From positions 45,031 to 109,030 of the forward strand of contig NZ_CABVPX010000027.1 of NCBI RefSeq assembly GCF_902499125.1: a stretch of 64,000 nucleotides of DNA, in the 5' to 3' direction. The position numbers and the translations under genes are program-made. Positions 17,178-28,358 of the stretch are shown in pieces. The DNA comes from Burkholderia arboris (lineage in GTDB: Bacteria > Pseudomonadota > Gammaproteobacteria > Burkholderiales > Burkholderiaceae). Position 1 is the stretch's first letter. Every line of letters begins with the position of its first letter. A model generated the notes under the pieces. It searched no databases and had not been told where the DNA came from. It was given only the letters and a program-made list of their open reading frames with translations.

Positions 17178-20100
17178 GCTGGCGCACCCCTTCGGTATCG
17201 TAGAAAACCGGGCTCGAGATCTTCGCGGTGATGCGCTTGCCGTTGGCCAGCGGAATCACGACGCTCTCGCCCATCTTGTTCAGGCCGCCCTTCACCACCG
17301 CGAGCGCGATCGAGCGCTTCAGGATCGGGCTGTAGTAGCTCGACGTCACGTGGCCGATCATCGGCGTCGGATCGATCGCCGACACCTGCGTGTCCTTCGC
17401 GATGATCTGCGCGCCTTCCGGCAGCACGAACTGTTCGTCTTCGGTCAGGAGGCCGACGAACTGCTTGCGGCCCTCCTTCGCGGTATCGGAGCGCGTCAGC
17501 GAGCGCTTGCCGAGGAAGTCCTTCGACTTCGCGACGACCCCGCCCATCCCGAGGTCGTACGGCGTGATCGAGCCGTCGGTATCCTGGCCGACGATGATGT
17601 AGCCCTTCTCCGCGCGCAGCACGTGCATCGTCTCGGTGCCGTACGGCGTGATGTCGAACTCGGCACCTGCCGCCATCAGCGCTTCCCACACCGCGCGGCC
17701 CGCGTTCGCCGGCACGTTCACTTCATAGGCCAGCTCGCCCGAGAAGCTGATCCGCATCACGCGCGCCTTCGCGCCCGCGACGGTGCCGTTCCGGTAGCTC
17801 ATGAACGGGAACGCCTCGTTGCCGAAGTCGATGTCCTGGCACACCTTCTGCACGACCTTGCGGCTCTTCGGGCCGACCACCGCGAACGTCGCCCAGTGAT
17901 CGGTGACGGACGCGAGCCGCACCTTCATGTCGGGCCATTCGGTCTGCAGCCAGCGCTCGAGCCACGTGAGCACGCGCGCGGCGCCGCCGGTGGTGGTGGT
18001 CATCATGAAATGCTGGTCGGCGAGGCGCACGGTCACGCCGTCGTCGAACACCATCCCGTTCTCGTCGAGCATCAGCCCGTAGCGGCACTTGCCGATTTCG
18101 AGCTTGTTCCACGGGTTCGTGTACATCCAGTTCAGCAGCTTCACCGCGTCGGGGCCCTGGATGTCGATCTTGCCGAGCGTCGACGCGTCGAGGATGCCGA
18201 CGCTGTTGCGCACCGCGAGGCATTCGCGCTTCACGGCCGCATGCAGGTCTTCGCCGTTCTTCGGGAAATACCACGGCCGCTTCCAGTTGCCGACGTCCTC
18301 GAACGCCGCGCCGTGCTCGACGTGCCATTCGTGCACGGCCGTCTTGCGGATCGGGTCGAGGAAATCGCCCGTCTCGCGGCCGGCGAAGGTCCCGAACGAC
18401 ACGGGGGTGTAGTTCGGGCGGAACGTCGTCGTGCCCGTTTCCGGAATCGTCTTGCCGAGCGCGCCCGCGAGAATCGCCATCCCGTTGATGTTGCCGAGCT
18501 TGCCCTGGTCGGTGCCGAAGCCCATCGCCGTGTAGCGCTTCACGTGCTCGACCGACTCGAAGCCTTCGCGCGCGGCGAGCAGGATGTCGGCAGCCGCCAC
18601 GTCGTTCTGGAAATCGACGAACTGCTTCGGCCCGCGTGCGGCTGCCTCGCGGCTGCCGACGAGCCACAGCGGCTGCAGTGCGCCTTCGACCGCTTCGGCG
18701 ACTTGCGGTGCGGGCGGACGCTGCGCGGCCGCGAAGCCCGCGGCCTTCGCTGCTTCCGCGCCTGCATCGACGGCGAGCCGCAGCGCGCGCGCCAGGCCGA
18801 ATTCGCCGGCCGCCGCACCGATGCTCGCTTCCGCCTGCACGGGCTTGCCCGGCAGGAAGCACGCCTTTTCGTCGTTCCAGCAAGCCTTGCCGCCCGACTG
18901 CGCGAACAGGTGCAGCACCGGGCTGAACCCGCCCGACATCGCGACGAGGTCGCACGGCAGCGTCTGCAGCTTGCCGCCCACCTGGCCGTTCGAGAGGGAC
19001 GCGACGTCGACCGACGATACGCGCCACTTGCCCGATGCGGCCGTGACGACCGCGCCGCTCATCACCGTCACGCCCTGCCGCTTGGCAGCAGCCGGCAGCG
19101 CGCCGTTCGACGAGGCGCGCGAATCGACGACCGTCACCTTCGCGCCGCATGCCTTCAGGTCGAGCGCGGTCTGGTACGCACGATCGTTGTTCGTGAACAC
19201 GACCGCGTTGCGGCCCGGCAGCACGCCGAAGCGATGCACGTAGGTCGATACCGCGCCGGCGAGCATCACGCCCGGCAGGTCGTTGTTGCCGAACACGATC
19301 GGACGCTCGTGCGCACCGGTCGCGAGGATCACGCGCTTCGCGCGGACCTTCCACAGCAGTTCGCGCGTGCCCTTGCGCATCGACACCGGCAGGTGATCGG
19401 TCAGGCGCTGCGTGACCGTCACGAGGTTGTGGTCCTGGTAGCCGAACGCGGTGCTGCGCGACAGGATCGTCACGTCGGGCAGCTTGCGCAGTTCGGCCTC
19501 GATCTTCTCGACCCACTGCAGCGCGGGCTTCGCATCGATCTCCGCGCGGCACGACAGCAGGCTGCCGCCGAGTTCGCGCTGGTCGTCGACGAGGATCACG
19601 CGCGCGCCGGCCGTCGCGGCCGCATGCGCGGCGGCGAGGCCCGACGGGCCACCGCCGACCACGAGCACGTCGCAATGCGCGTAGCACTTGTCGTAGCGAT
19701 CGGCGTCGAGCACTTCAGGCGCCTTGCCGAGGCCGGCCGCTTCGCGGATCTTCTCTTCGTACTTCGGCCACATGTTGCGCGGCCACATGAACGTCTTGTA
19801 GTAGAACCCGGCCGGCATGAAGCGCGAGAACTTCTGGTTGATCGCGTACTTGTCGTTCTCGAGCGTCGGCTCGGCGTTCACGCTCGTCGCGACGAGCCCC
19901 TGGTACAGCTCGATCTCGGTCGCGCGCGCGTTCGGCACGGTATACGGGCCGGACTCGAGCTGCACGACGGCATTCGGTTCGGCCACATCCGCCGTCACGA
20001 TCCCGCGCGGGCGGTGGTACTTGAAGCTGCGCGCGACGAAGTGCACGCCGTTCGCGAGCAGTGCGGACGCGAGCGTGTCGCCCTGGAAGCCCTGGTACGT

Positions 20101-20178
20101 GCGGCCGTTGAACGTGAAAGTCAACGGAATCGCGCGATTGATCCGGCCACCGGTGCCGAGACGGTCTTTCTGGCTCAT
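17167..20178 (-). CDS. soxA: Sarcosine oxidase alpha subunit
   Basis: Large subunit, 1003 aa. The N-terminal ferredoxin-like Fer2_4 domain (residues 15-100) is followed by an NAD-binding Rossmann domain with VVGGGPSGLAAAHAAA near residue 175. The C-terminal half is a GcvT/aminomethyltransferase-like folate-binding domain (about residues 600-990, GFLDASTLGKIDIQGPDA-like region). The complex oxidises sarcosine with O2 and gives glycine, H2O2 and 5,10-methylene-tetrahydrofolate. The start is at the MSQKDRLGTGG Met, overlapping the soxD stop. A longer in-frame extension to 20361 runs over soxD and is rejected. Confidence 0.95.
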   Translation of the reverse strand: MSQKDRLGTGGRINRAIPLTFTFNGRTYQGFQGDTLASALLANGVHFVARSFKYHRPRGIVTADVAEPNAVVQLESGPYTVPNARATEIELYQGLVATSVNAEPTLENDKYAINQKFSRFMPAGFYYKTFMWPRNMWPKYEEKIREAAGLGKAPEVLDADRYDKCYAHCDVLVVGGGPSGLAAAHAAATAGARVILVDDQRELGGSLLSCRAEIDAKPALQWVEKIEAELRKLPDVTILSRSTAFGYQDHNLVTVTQRLTDHLPVSMRKGTRELLWKVRAKRVILATGAHERPIVFGNNDLPGVMLAGAVSTYVHRFGVLPGRNAVVFTNNDRAYQTALDLKACGAKVTVVDSRASSNGALPAAAKRQGVTVMSGAVVTAASGKWRVSSVDVASLSNGQVGGKLQTLPCDLVAMSGGFSPVLHLFAQSGGKACWNDEKACFLPGKPVQAEASIGAAAGEFGLARALRLAVDAGAEAAKAAGFAAAQRPPAPQVAEAVEGALQPLWLVGSREAAARGPKQFVDFQNDVAAADILLAAREGFESVEHVKRYTAMGFGTDQGKLGNINGMAILAGALGKTIPETGTTTFRPNYTPVSFGTFAGRETGDFLDPIRKTAVHEWHVEHGAAFEDVGNWKRPWYFPKNGEDLHAAVKRECLAVRNSVGILDASTLGKIDIQGPDAVKLLNWMYTNPWNKLEIGKCRYGLMLDENGMVFDDGVTVRLADQHFMMTTTTGGAARVLTWLERWLQTEWPDMKVRLASVTDHWATFAVVGPKSRKVVQKVCQDIDFGNEAFPFMSYRNGTVAGAKARVMRISFSGELAYEVNVPANAGRAVWEALMAAGAEFDITPYGTETMHVLRAEKGYIIVGQDTDGSITPYDLGMGGVVAKSKDFLGKRSLTRSDTAKEGRKQFVGLLTEDEQFVLPEGAQIIAKDTQVSAIDPTPMIGHVTSSYYSPILKRSIALAVVKGGLNKMGESVVIPLANGKRITAKISSPVFYDTEGVRQHVE

Positions 20179-20474
20179 TTGCTCGTACCCTCTTCGTGTG
20201 CGTTGCCGGCAGCGGCGCCACCGAATTTTTCGTAGCCCTTGATATCGTAGGTCACCGTGTCGCGCGTGACCTTGAACCAGCGGCGGCAGCCCTGCGTGTG
20301 CAGCCATTGCTCCTTGTGCAGCCCGCGCTTGTTCTCGCGCATGAACACGTACTCGCCCCATTCGCGGTCGGTCATGTTCTCGTTCGCGACCGGGCGCACG
20401 ATGTCGGCTTCACCGCCGCACGAGAACTCGGATTCGGCGCGCGGCCCGCACCACGGACATTCGATCAGCAACAT
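20175..20474 (-). CDS. soxD: Sarcosine oxidase delta subunit
   Basis: Zinc-binding delta subunit of 99 aa. Cys6, Cys9, His59 and Cys63 match the four ligands known for this family. The opening MLLIECPWCGPR is typical. It sits between soxB and soxA with 14 bases to soxB and a four-base overlap to soxA, the standard soxBDAG order. Confidence 0.95.
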   Translation of the reverse strand: MLLIECPWCGPRAESEFSCGGEADIVRPVANENMTDREWGEYVFMRENKRGLHKEQWLHTQGCRRWFKVTRDTVTYDIKGYEKFGGAAAGNAHEEGTSK

Positions 20475-20488
20475 GTGTTTCTCCTCGT

Positions 20489-21733
20489 TCAGTGCGCGAC
20501 GGCGGCAGCGCCGTGCTCGTCGATCAGGTGGCCCGTGTAGAAGCGGTCGAGCGCGAACGGCGCGTTCAGCGGATGCGGTTCGTCGCGGGCGATCGTGTGC
20601 GCGAACACCCAGCCCGAGCCCGGCGTCGCCTTGAAGCCGCCGGTGCCCCAGCCGCAGTTGAAATAGAGGCCCTTCACGTCGGTCTTGGTGATGATCGGGC
20701 ACGCGTCCGGCGACACGTCGACGATGCCGCCCCACTGGCGGTTCATCCGCACGCGCGAGAACACCGGGAACATCTCGACGATCGCCTGCAGCGTGCTTTC
20801 GATGATGTGGAAGCTGCCGCGCTGGCCGAAGCCCGTGTACTGGTCGATGCCCGCGCCGATCACGAGGTCGCCCTTGTCGGACTGGCTGATGTACGCGTGC
20901 ACCGCGTTCGACATGATCACCGAGTTGACGACCGGCTTGATCGGCTCGGACACCAGCGCCTGCAGCGGGTGGCTTTCGATCGGCAGGCGCACGCCGGCCA
21001 TGTCGGCGAGCGTCGTCGTGTTGCCGGCCGCGACCACCGCGACCTTCTTCGCCTTGATGAAGCCCTTCACCGTATCGACGCCGACCACCGCGCCGCCTTC
21101 ACGGCGAATGCCCGTCACCTGGCAGTTCTGGATGATGTCGACGCCGGCGCGGTCCGCACCGCGCGCGAAGCCCCACGCCACCGCGTCGTGACGCGCGACG
21201 CCTGCACGGCGCTGGATCGATGCGCCAAGCACCGGATAGCGGCTGTTCAGGTTGATCGTCGGCTCGATTTCCTTGATCTGCGCGGGCGTCAGGAATTCCG
21301 CGTCGACGCCGTTCAGCCGGTTCGCGTTCACGCGGCGCTCGGTGTCACGCACGTCCTGCAGCGTATGGGCCAGGTTCATCACGCCGCGCTGGCTGAACAT
21401 CACGTTGTAGTTCAGGTCCTGCGACAGGCCTTCCCACAGCTTCATCGCCTTCTCGTACAGCGCGGCCGATTCGTCCCACAGATAGTTCGAGCGCACGATC
21501 GTCGTGTTGCGCGCGGTGTTGCCGCCGCCGATCCAGCCCTTCTCGAGGATCGCGACGTTCGTGATGCCGTGTTCCTTCGCGAGGTAGTACGCGGTTGCGA
21601 GGCCGTGGCCGCCGCCGCCGACGATCACGACGTCGTATTCCTTCTTCGGTTCCGGGCTCTTCCACTGCTTTTCCCAGTTCTCGTGATACGAGAGGCCGTT
21701 GCGGAACAGGCTGAATATCGAGTAGCGGCTCAT
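20489..21733 (-). CDS. soxB: Sarcosine oxidase beta subunit
   Basis: Catalytic subunit of sarcosine oxidase, 414 aa, a DAO-family flavoprotein. The FAD-binding motif VVIVGGGGHGLATAYYLA lies at about residues 35-52. A histidine at about residue 182 in GVARHDAVAWG is the probable covalent FMN attachment site. The C-terminal NCGWGTGGFKATPGSG segment closes the flavin site. It lies 15 bases after sdaA on the same strand and heads the soxBDAG genes. Confidence 0.95.
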   Translation of the reverse strand: MSRYSIFSLFRNGLSYHENWEKQWKSPEPKKEYDVVIVGGGGHGLATAYYLAKEHGITNVAILEKGWIGGGNTARNTTIVRSNYLWDESAALYEKAMKLWEGLSQDLNYNVMFSQRGVMNLAHTLQDVRDTERRVNANRLNGVDAEFLTPAQIKEIEPTINLNSRYPVLGASIQRRAGVARHDAVAWGFARGADRAGVDIIQNCQVTGIRREGGAVVGVDTVKGFIKAKKVAVVAAGNTTTLADMAGVRLPIESHPLQALVSEPIKPVVNSVIMSNAVHAYISQSDKGDLVIGAGIDQYTGFGQRGSFHIIESTLQAIVEMFPVFSRVRMNRQWGGIVDVSPDACPIITKTDVKGLYFNCGWGTGGFKATPGSGWVFAHTIARDEPHPLNAPFALDRFYTGHLIDEHGAAAVAH

Positions 21734-21748
21734 GTTAGTGATCCTTCG

Positions 21749-23134
<1,386 letters not shown>

Positions 23135-23419
23135 CTGGCTTCCTCTGGGTGGCATGCGTGAAATGTCGTTGGGCATCAGTACATCAAAGCGTAAAATCGG
23201 CCGATAGAACAAAAACGGCATCGGCGTGGGATAACGCCGCCAAACCCCGCACCGGCCGGGCCGGAAGTGCGTTTTGGCGATGGTTCGCGACGAAAAACCA
23301 CAAGTCCGGCCGCAGCCGATCGGCGACGCTGGCTGCATCCGTGCCGCCCCGGCAGCCGTAACCTGCAAACAGAGTGAAACGAGTGAGACCGCCCGCCCGG
23401 CGTGACGAGATTGGCCGCG

Positions 23420-24487
23420 ATGACACCCGACGTACCCGCTTCCCCCCTCGCTGAACCTGCGCCGCAGCGCATCCGCTTCGGCATCGTGCTGCTGCCGAAC
23501 TTCACGCTGACGGCCTTCTCCGGCTTCGTCGACATGCTGCGGCTGTCGGCCGACGACGGCGACTACAGCAAGCCCGTGCGCTGCGCGTGGAGCGTGATCG
23601 GCGAGACGCTCGCGCCGGTGCGCGCGAGTTGCGGGATCCAGATCACGCCGTGGGAGACGTTCGACGCGGCCGAGCCGTTCGATTACGTGGTGGTGGTCGG
23701 CGGGCTGCTGCATTCGGGGCCGCAAGCCGGCCCTCAAACGCTCGACTTCATCCGCCGCGCGGCGGCGCGCGGCGCGACGATCGTCGGGATCTGCACCGGC
23801 GTGTTTACGCTGATGCGCGCGAACGTGCTCGACGACTACCGCACCTGCGTGAGCTGGTTCCACTACTGGGATTTCATCGAGCGCTTTCCGTCAGCCGATC
23901 CCGACCTGCTGATCGCCGACCGGCTGTTTGTGATCGACCGGCGCCGGATCACCTGTTCTGGCGGCCGTGCGTCGATCGACGTCGCCGCCGCGATCCTGCT
24001 GCGCCATTTCGATCACGCCACGGTGCAGAAAGCGTTGCGCATCCTGCTCGTCGGCGAGATGCAGAAAGGCAACGCGCCGCAACCGCATCCGCCGGGCCTC
24101 GAACCGGCCACGCACCCGAAGGTCAAGCGCGCGATTCTCCTGATGGAACAGCATGTCGGGCGCGCGCTGCCGCTCGAGGAACTCGCGTGCAAGCTCGATC
24201 TGTCGACGCGGCAGCTCGAGCGGCTGTTCAAGGCCGAGACCGGCAAGAGCCCGCAGGCGTTCGCGAAGCAGGTGCGACTGCGCACGGCCGCGTGGCTGCT
24301 GACGAGCTCGGACCGCACGGTCGCCGATATCGCGTCGAGCTGCGGATTCGCCGACGCATCGCACCTCGGGCGCGAATTCCGCAAGCAGTTCGGCGTGCCG
24401 CCGGCGACCTACCGCGAACGCGGCGGCGAAGTGGCCGAAGCCGCCGAACCGGCGGCGGCCGATCCCGTCGAGGACATCGCCGACTGA
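23420..24487 (+). CDS. GlxA-family AraC regulator (probable sarcosine/betaine-type)
   Basis: Regulator with an N-terminal DJ-1/PfpI-like class I amidotransferase domain (about residues 18-190, including GATIVGICTGVFTLM) and a C-terminal AraC helix-turn-helix domain (about residues 235-335, ending SCGFADASHLGREFRKQFGVPP). It is divergent from sdaA-soxBDAG with 285 bases between. By position it resembles SouR-type sarcosine-responsive regulators known from Pseudomonas. It is related to the GbdR-type protein at 45011-46009. I chose the ATG at 23420; a GTG at 23402 would add six residues. Confidence 0.85.
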   Translation: MTPDVPASPLAEPAPQRIRFGIVLLPNFTLTAFSGFVDMLRLSADDGDYSKPVRCAWSVIGETLAPVRASCGIQITPWETFDAAEPFDYVVVVGGLLHSGPQAGPQTLDFIRRAAARGATIVGICTGVFTLMRANVLDDYRTCVSWFHYWDFIERFPSADPDLLIADRLFVIDRRRITCSGGRASIDVAAAILLRHFDHATVQKALRILLVGEMQKGNAPQPHPPGLEPATHPKVKRAILLMEQHVGRALPLEELACKLDLSTRQLERLFKAETGKSPQAFAKQVRLRTAAWLLTSSDRTVADIASSCGFADASHLGREFRKQFGVPPATYRERGGEVAEAAEPAAADPVEDIAD

Positions 24488-24639
24488 CGGCCACGGGGCA
24501 CCCACCCCTTCCCTGACCGACCGCCGAACGACACACGTTCGCACCGGTTTCGATTCATTTGGAACCGGTTCCACGCAATTTGACTGACGTTGCGCGTCGT
24601 AAATCGAGGGTTATCCCGGATGCTGATGCTCGTTCAAAT

Positions 24640-24666
24640 TTGTATGATGACCACATCACCTTACAA
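24640..24666. promoter_or_regulatory. Operator-like inverted repeat before the erythronate operon
   Basis: Outer arms TTGTA (24640-24644) and TTACAA (24661-24666) surround an inner perfect repeat TGATG-ACCA-CATCA (24645-24658). It ends 11 bases before the GntR start. FadR-subfamily GntR proteins bind short inverted repeats of this kind, so autoregulation is likely. Confidence 0.5.
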
Positions 24667-24677
24667 ACCTGAGCATC

Positions 24678-25382
24678 ATGTTCGAGAAAATTCCCGCCCG
24701 TGCGATGAGCGACCATGTCGCGCAGCAACTGCTCAAGCAGATCGAAGCCGGCAGTTTCTCGGCCAGCGGCAAACTGCCGACGGAAGCGGTGCTCGCGCAG
24801 GAATTCGGCGTGAGCCGCACCGTGATCCGCGAAGCGATCTCGCGGCTGAAGAACGAAGGCGTGGTCGAGCCGCGCCAGGGCAGCGGCGTGTTCGTGAACC
24901 AGCACGGCGCGATCCGGCCGCTGCGGATCGATTACGCGGAAGCCGTCGAGGCGAGCTCGCTGCCGCACCTGCTCGCGGTGCGCCGCGCGATCGAGGCTGA
25001 AGTCGCGGCCGAAGCCGCGCTGCACCACACCGCCGACGACATGGCGGACATCGACGACGCGCTGCGCAAGATCGACGATGCGGTGGCCGAAGGGCGCGAC
25101 GGCGTCGCGGAAGACGTCGCGTTCCATCGCACGATCGCGGCCGTCACCGGCAACCCGTATTTCCTGAAGACGCTGCAGTTCCTGAACCAGTACCTCGAAG
25201 CCGGCGTGAAGGTCACGCGGCGCAACGAGGCGACGCGCGAGGACTTCTCGCGCCAGGTGCGTGAAGAACATGCGGCGATCGCCGACGCGATCCGCTCGCG
25301 CGACCCGATGGCCGCGCGCAACGCGGCGCGCACGCACATGTACAACGCCGCCCGCCGTCTCGCTGAAGCCGGCATCTGCTGA
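24678..25382 (+). CDS. GntR-family (FadR subfamily) regulator
   Basis: Regulator of 234 aa. The winged helix domain is at residues 8-75, with PTEAVLAQEFGVSRTVIREAISRL as helix-turn-helix and VVEPRQGSGVFV as wing. The C-terminal all-helical FCD ligand domain (about 95-225) retains the acidic/His metal-binding positions, for example in VAFHRTIAAVTGNP and EEHAAIADAI. It is the first gene of the tetronate catabolic operon and lies 70 bases before ltnD. It probably senses an intermediate such as an acid sugar. Confidence 0.88.
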   Translation: MFEKIPARAMSDHVAQQLLKQIEAGSFSASGKLPTEAVLAQEFGVSRTVIREAISRLKNEGVVEPRQGSGVFVNQHGAIRPLRIDYAEAVEASSLPHLLAVRRAIEAEVAAEAALHHTADDMADIDDALRKIDDAVAEGRDGVAEDVAFHRTIAAVTGNPYFLKTLQFLNQYLEAGVKVTRRNEATREDFSRQVREEHAAIADAIRSRDPMAARNAARTHMYNAARRLAEAGIC

Positions 25383-25452
25383 AGCCAGCGGCCGCTGCCC
25401 GGCCGGGCGCCGCCGCCGTCACGAACCTCTCCCGAATCGATCAAGGTTGACC

Positions 25453-26343
25453 ATGTCACGAAATGTTGGAGTCATCGGCCTCGGCGCGATGGGCCTCGGC
25501 GTCGCACGCTCGCTGCTGCGCGCCGGCCTGCGCGTCCACGCATGCGACGTGCGCGACACCGTGCTGCAGGCGTTCGCCGCCGAAGGCGGCGTGGCCTGCG
25601 CGACGCCGGCCGAACTCGGCGCGCAGTGCGACGTCGTCGTCACGCTCGTCGTCAATGCCGCGCAAACGGAAACGGTGCTGTTCGGCGAACACGGCGCGGT
25701 CGCGGCGATGAAGCCGGGCGGCGTCGTGATCGCGAGCGCGACCGTCGCGCCGGAATTCGCGGTCGCGCTCGGCGCACGCATCGAGGCCGCCGGCCTGCAG
25801 ATGCTCGATGCGCCCGTGTCGGGCGGCGCCGCACGCGCGGCCTCCGGCGAGATGACGATGATGACGTCGGGCCCGGCCGCCGCGTACGCGGGCTGCGAAG
25901 ACGTGCTCGCCGCGATCGCCGGCAAGGTCTATCGCTTGGGCGACGCGCACGGCATCGGCTCGAAAGTGAAGATCATCAACCAGCTGCTGGCCGGCGTGCA
26001 TATCGCGGCGGCCGCCGAAGCAATGGCGCTCGGCCTGCGCGAAGGCGTGGACGCCGATGCGCTGTATGACGTGATCACGCACAGCGCAGGCAATTCGTGG
26101 ATGTTCGAGAACCGCGTGCCGCACATCCTGAACGGCGACTACACGCCGCTGTCGGCCGTCGACATCTTCGTGAAGGATCTCGGCCTCGTGCTCGATACCG
26201 CGCGCCGCAGCAAATTCCCGCTGCCGCTGTCGGCCACCGCGCACCAGATGTTCATGAGCGCATCGAGCGCCGGCCACGGCGGCGAAGACGACTCCGCCGT
26301 GATCAAGACTTTCCCCGGCATCACGCTGCCGCCCGCCCGCTGA
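25453..26343 (+). CDS. ltnD: L-threonate dehydrogenase
   Basis: NAD-dependent oxidoreductase of the 3-hydroxyisobutyrate dehydrogenase family, 296 aa. It oxidises L-threonate to 2-oxo-tetronate. The Rossmann motif GLGAMGLG is near residues 9-16. The DAPVSGGAARAASGEMTMM substrate loop and the catalytic Lys in GSKVKIINQLL follow. LtnD identity rests on family plus position directly before otnK and otnC. It opens the catabolic genes after the regulator. Confidence 0.88.
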   Translation: MSRNVGVIGLGAMGLGVARSLLRAGLRVHACDVRDTVLQAFAAEGGVACATPAELGAQCDVVVTLVVNAAQTETVLFGEHGAVAAMKPGGVVIASATVAPEFAVALGARIEAAGLQMLDAPVSGGAARAASGEMTMMTSGPAAAYAGCEDVLAAIAGKVYRLGDAHGIGSKVKIINQLLAGVHIAAAAEAMALGLREGVDADALYDVITHSAGNSWMFENRVPHILNGDYTPLSAVDIFVKDLGLVLDTARRSKFPLPLSATAHQMFMSASSAGHGGEDDSAVIKTFPGITLPPAR

Positions 26344-26362
26344 TTCGAACGACGTTCCTGCC

Positions 26363-27652
26363 ATGACCGCTACCGCTTCCCGTCCCCTGCTCGGCTGCAT
26401 CGCCGACGACTTCACCGGCGCGACCGATCTCGCGAACATGCTCGTCAAGAGCGGCATGCGCACCGTGCAGACGATCGGCGTGCCCGCCGACGGCGCCGCG
26501 CTCGATGCCGACGCGATCGTCGTCGCGCTGAAGTCGCGCACGATCCCCGCGGCCGACGCCGTCGCGCAATCGCTCGCCGCGTACGAATGGCTGCGCGCGC
26601 AAGGTTGTCGCCAGTTTTTCTTCAAGTACTGCTCAACGTTCGACTCGACCGACGCGGGCAACATCGGGACCGTGGCCGACGCACTGCTCGATGCGGCCGG
26701 CGGCGGCTTCACGATTGCGTGCCCGGCGTTCCCGGAGAACGGCCGCACGATCTATCGCGGCCACCTGTTCGTCGGCGACGTGTTGCTGAACGAATCGGGC
26801 ATGGAAAACCATCCGCTCACGCCGATGAAGGACGCGAACCTCGTGCGCGTGCTGCAGCGGCAGACGAAGTCGGCGGTCGGCCTGATCCGCTACGACACGA
26901 TCGCGCTCGGCGCGGCTGCCGTCCGTACGCGGATCGAACAGCTGCGTGCGGAAGGCGCGCGCTTCGCGATCGCCGACGCGCTGTCGGACCGCGACCTCTA
27001 CGTACTCGGCGAAGCGTGCGCGGGCCTGCCGCTCGTCACCGGCGGCTCGGGCATCGCGCTCGGCCTGCCCGCGAATTTCCGCCGCGCGGAGCAACTGCCC
27101 GAGCGCGACAACGCGGCATCGCTGCCGCGCATCGACGGGCTGTCGGCCGTGCTCGCCGGCAGCGCATCGAAAGCCACCAACGCGCAGGTCGCCGCGTGGC
27201 GCGCGACCCGGCCGAGCTTCCGCATCGATCCGCTCGCGGCGTCGCGCGGCGAACCCGTCGTCGACCAGGCGCTCGCCTTTGCGCGCTCGCACCTGCCGCA
27301 ACCCGTGCTGATCTACGCGACCGCGACGCCCGACGAAGTGAAGGCCGTGCAGCACGCGCTCGGCGTCGAGGCGGCCGGCCATCTCGTCGAAAGCACGCTC
27401 GCGGCGATCGCCCGCGGCCTGCGCGAACTCGGCGTGCGCAAGTTCGTCGTTGCCGGCGGCGAAACGTCCGGCGCGGTCGTCCAGGCGCTCGACGTGAAGT
27501 CGCTGCAAATCGGCGCGCAGATCGATCCGGGCGTGCCGGCCACGGCCACCATCGACGCGCAACCGCTCGGCCTCGCGCTGAAATCCGGCAACTTCGGCAC
27601 GACGGACTTTTTCGACAAGGCGCTGCGCGCGCTGGACGGAGCCGAGCGATGA
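26363..27652 (+). CDS. otnK: 3-oxo-tetronate kinase
   Basis: DUF1537-family four-carbon acid sugar kinase, 429 aa, phosphorylating 3-oxo-tetronate at C4 with ATP. The N-terminal substrate domain opens GCIADDFTGATDLAN. The C-terminal nucleotide-binding domain includes VVAGGETSGAVVQAL. It lies 19 bases after ltnD and overlaps otnC by ATGA. Confidence 0.93.
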   Translation: MTATASRPLLGCIADDFTGATDLANMLVKSGMRTVQTIGVPADGAALDADAIVVALKSRTIPAADAVAQSLAAYEWLRAQGCRQFFFKYCSTFDSTDAGNIGTVADALLDAAGGGFTIACPAFPENGRTIYRGHLFVGDVLLNESGMENHPLTPMKDANLVRVLQRQTKSAVGLIRYDTIALGAAAVRTRIEQLRAEGARFAIADALSDRDLYVLGEACAGLPLVTGGSGIALGLPANFRRAEQLPERDNAASLPRIDGLSAVLAGSASKATNAQVAAWRATRPSFRIDPLAASRGEPVVDQALAFARSHLPQPVLIYATATPDEVKAVQHALGVEAAGHLVESTLAAIARGLRELGVRKFVVAGGETSGAVVQALDVKSLQIGAQIDPGVPATATIDAQPLGLALKSGNFGTTDFFDKALRALDGAER

Positions 27653-28287
27653 GCAACGAAGCGAAACTGCGCGAAGAGATCTGCGTGGTCGGCGCGAGCC
27701 TGTATGCGCGCGGCCATGCGGTCGGCAGCGCCGGCAACATCAGTGCGCGCCTGCCTGACGGCTGGCTCATCACGCCGACCGACGCGTGCCTCGGCCGGCT
27801 CGACCCGAACGACATCGCGAAGGTCGGCACGGACGGCCAGCCCGTATCGGGCGGCAAGCCGTCGAAGACGCTCGCGCTGCATCGCGGCATCTACGCGCGC
27901 AACGCAGAAGCGAACGGCATCGTCCACACGCATTCGACGCACCTCGTCGCGCTGACGCTCGCGGGCGTGTGGCGCGACACCGACGTGCTGCCGCCGATCA
28001 CGCCGTACTACGTGATGAAGGTCGGCCACATTCCGCTGATCCGCTACCGGCGCCCTGGCGACCCGGCCGTCGCCGCCGAAGTCGCGGCACTGGCCGGTCA
28101 GGTGCGCGGCGTGCTGCTCGAGCGCCTCGGCCCCGTGATGTGGGGGCCGTCGGTATCGCAAGCGTCGTATGCCCTCGAAGAGCTCGAGGAAACGGCACGG
28201 CTGTGGCTCATGACGCAACCGAAGCCCGAGCCGCTGTCCGACGCTGCGCTCGACGAACTGCGCCAGACCTTCGGCGCACGCTGGTAA
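27649..28287 (+). CDS. otnC: 3-oxo-tetronate 4-phosphate decarboxylase (class II aldolase)
   Basis: Class II aldolase-family metal enzyme, 212 aa, decarboxylating 3-oxo-tetronate 4-phosphate to dihydroxyacetone phosphate. GSAGNISARLPDGWLITPT and the metal-binding HTHSTHLVAL motif (about residues 92-101) are clear, with a third His/acid site further on. Start is in the otnK stop (ATGA). The next gene is separated by a strong hairpin. Confidence 0.92.
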   Translation: MSNEAKLREEICVVGASLYARGHAVGSAGNISARLPDGWLITPTDACLGRLDPNDIAKVGTDGQPVSGGKPSKTLALHRGIYARNAEANGIVHTHSTHLVALTLAGVWRDTDVLPPITPYYVMKVGHIPLIRYRRPGDPAVAAEVAALAGQVRGVLLERLGPVMWGPSVSQASYALEELEETARLWLMTQPKPEPLSDAALDELRQTFGARW

Positions 28288-28358
28288 CCCGGCGCGCGTC
28301 ACGCACCGATTCCCATGCCCGCCGTGTGCGCGGGCCCTTCCGTCAGCACACACACGAT

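Noticed and set aside
16936..20235. 1099-codon open frame on the plus strand across soxA
   Set aside because: It is antisense to soxA-soxG, rich in Arg/His/Val and without any domain. Long shadow frames are usual opposite high-GC genes; soxA has clear motifs.
20175..20735. Longer 186-codon frame reaching upstream of soxD
   Set aside because: The SoxD domain begins at the Met at 20474. The extension is a shadow of soxB.
23196..23205. ATCGGCCGAT palindrome in the sdaA/regulator divergent region
   Set aside because: Ten-base GC-centred palindromes are common by chance in this composition, and nothing links it to the AraC-type regulator.
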